NCBI GenBank assembly: GCA_013695245.1
Contig: JACDAW010000147.1
Location: 1 to 6,229, forward strand
DNA: 6,229 bases
DNA from: Pyrinomonadaceae bacterium
GTDB lineage: Bacteria; Acidobacteriota; Blastocatellia; Pyrinomonadales; Pyrinomonadaceae
Direction of reading: 5' to 3'
Shown in pieces: positions 5,453 through 6,229 of this stretch. Below the pieces are notes generated by a model. The model was not told the origin of the DNA. It made no database searches and was given only the letters and a program-made list of their open reading frames with translations. The position numbers and the translations under genes are program-made. Each line of letters starts with the position of its first letter. The stretch's first letter is position 1.

Positions 5453-6076
5453 ATGAAATTTACGAAGGAAACTATTATCGCCTGCTTGTTAGCAACAATC
5501 GCCTGCGCTTGCGCGATAACGGCGCAAACAATTTCGACAACCGCGACAGACGCATCAGCGAACGCAAACGCGCGCAGTGCGGACACGCCCGTTTCTGCCG
5601 CGCCGAAAGTCGGCGATGCGGCTCCTGATTTTCGTCTGCCTTATGCGACGCAGGAGAAAATTTATCTCAAGCCCGAAGAGCAGATGGCGCTCTCCGCTTT
5701 ACGCGGCAAGACGGTTGTGCTCGCCTTCTACCCGGCGGATTGGTCGGGCGGCTGCACGAAAGAAGTTTGCACGCTGCGCGACACCTTTGCGGAACTCTCG
5801 AAGCTAAACGCGACGGTGCTGGGCTTGAGCGGCGATTACGTCTTCTCGCATCACGAGTGGGCGAAGCATCATAAACTACAGTTCCCCCTCCTCTCAGATC
5901 ACGATCATCGCGTCGCGCGCATGTACGGGAGTTTTGATGAAGCGAGCGGATACAATCGTCGCTCAATCTTTGTTATCGACCGCAACGGGATGGTGCGCTA
6001 CAGCAACTTGCAATTCAAAGCGGGCGACGCGGGCGATTACAATCGCCTGCGCGCCGAACTCGAAAAGTTAAAATAA
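5453..6076 (+). CDS. Exported thiol peroxidase, AhpC/TSA-superfamily peroxiredoxin (BCP/PrxQ-like)
   Basis: A 207-residue peroxiredoxin that reduces peroxides with thiol electrons. Residues 1-24 form a signal peptide (hydrophobic IIACLLATIACACAITA). Cleavage after an Ala near 21-24 seems likeliest; Cys18 or Cys20 could serve as a poor lipobox. A short linker with SANANAR (35-41) follows. The domain starts KVGDAAPDFRLP (52-63). The active site FYPADWSGGCTKEVC (92-106) holds Pro94, Ser98 and the peroxidatic Cys101. Cys106, five residues later, is the resolving position of BCP/PrxQ enzymes. Arg170 in RRSIFVID is the probable catalytic Arg. The domain has normal length. AAAGG at 5439-5443 lies 9 nt before the ATG, and the gene starts 5 nt after the UDG stop, so it is in the same operon. 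Export places it in the periplasm or on the outer side of the membrane, where its reductant is unknown. Confidence 0.92.
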   Translation: MKFTKETIIACLLATIACACAITAQTISTTATDASANANARSADTPVSAAPKVGDAAPDFRLPYATQEKIYLKPEEQMALSALRGKTVVLAFYPADWSGGCTKEVCTLRDTFAELSKLNATVLGLSGDYVFSHHEWAKHHKLQFPLLSDHDHRVARMYGSFDEASGYNRRSIFVIDRNGMVRYSNLQFKAGDAGDYNRLRAELEKLK

Positions 6077-6092
6077 CAACTTACTCTTCCCG

Positions 6093-6229
6093 ATGAACGA
6101 ATTAATCACTTTCTACTGGCTGCCTAGCTGCTCGACGTGTCAAAAAGCGGCGCAGTATTTGGAAGAGCGCAACCACAAAATCAATGAGTGGCGTGACATC
6201 AAACTTGAACCGCTGGGGCGCGAAGAAGT
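6093..6229 (+). CDS. ArsC/Spx/YffB-family thioredoxin-fold protein (3' end outside window)
   Basis: The first 45 residues are visible, starting MNELITFYWLPSCSTCQKAA and ending LEPLGREE. The FYWLPSCSTCQKA segment, with the CxxC at C13 and C16 at the end of the first strand, followed by a helix (AAQYLEERN) and a strand leading to DIKLEPLGREE, matches the ArsC/Spx/YffB family. Members include glutaredoxin-coupled arsenate reductases, the Spx regulator and uncharacterised YffB-like proteins. The C-terminal half needed to tell these apart is missing. No signal peptide is seen, so it is predicted cytosolic. The ATG lies 16 nt after the peroxiredoxin stop without a recognisable ribosome site, and is chosen because the conserved strand starts right after it. 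A shared operon with the peroxiredoxin fits thiol redox chemistry. Confidence 0.85.
   Translation, partial: MNELITFYWLPSCSTCQKAAQYLEERNHKINEWRDIKLEPLGREE

Overview
This is a 6.2 kb stretch of a bacterial chromosome with moderate to slightly high GC. All recognisable genes lie on the + strand and are tightly packed. I see no RNA genes, mobile elements or CRISPR arrays. The lineage is an inference. The exported proteins carry Asn/Ala-rich linkers (N-A-N-A runs), which I associate with Acidobacteriota of the Blastocatellia/Pyrinomonadaceae type, and the mix of TMEM14-like, ErpA-like and UDG-like genes fits that. No rRNA or other marker is present to confirm it.

Layout. Positions 1-912 hold the 3' part of an Mrp/ApbC P-loop ATPase gene that enters from outside the window. 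Next comes an A-type Fe-S carrier of the ErpA/IscA/SufA group (1038-1394), closed by a clear intrinsic terminator (1425-1469). A new transcription unit starts at an extended -10 promoter (1538-1546). It holds a GTG-started 49-residue basic protein (1586-1735) that the usual ATG rules miss, a TTG-started 110-residue acidic protein overlapping it by 29 nt (1707-2039), and a CX5CX2CX33C [2Fe-2S] ferredoxin (2115-2447). After a 177-nt gap come a small TMEM14-family membrane protein (2625-2951) and a Mn-type superoxide dismutase (3000-3614), ended by a strong 14-bp hairpin terminator (3653-3692).

The last unit starts near 3740. It encodes a putative lipoprotein with two beta-sandwich-like domains joined by an Asn/Ala linker (3786-4793), an Fe-S uracil-DNA glycosylase-like protein with mixed family 4/5 motifs (4800-5447), an exported BCP/PrxQ-type peroxiredoxin (5453-6076), and the start of an ArsC/Spx-like thioredoxin-fold protein (6093 to the window end). 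Gaps between these genes are 6, 5 and 16 nt, so they probably form one operon.

Functional theme. Most of the recognisable genes concern Fe-S cluster handling (Mrp, ErpA-like carrier, ferredoxin, Fe-S UDG) or oxidative and thiol chemistry (SOD, peroxiredoxin, ArsC/Spx-like). The overlapping basic/acidic gene pair at 1586-2039 is the best candidate for something undescribed. The Mrp protein is also notable, because its usual cluster-bridging CxxC motif is replaced and the visible part has no cysteine.
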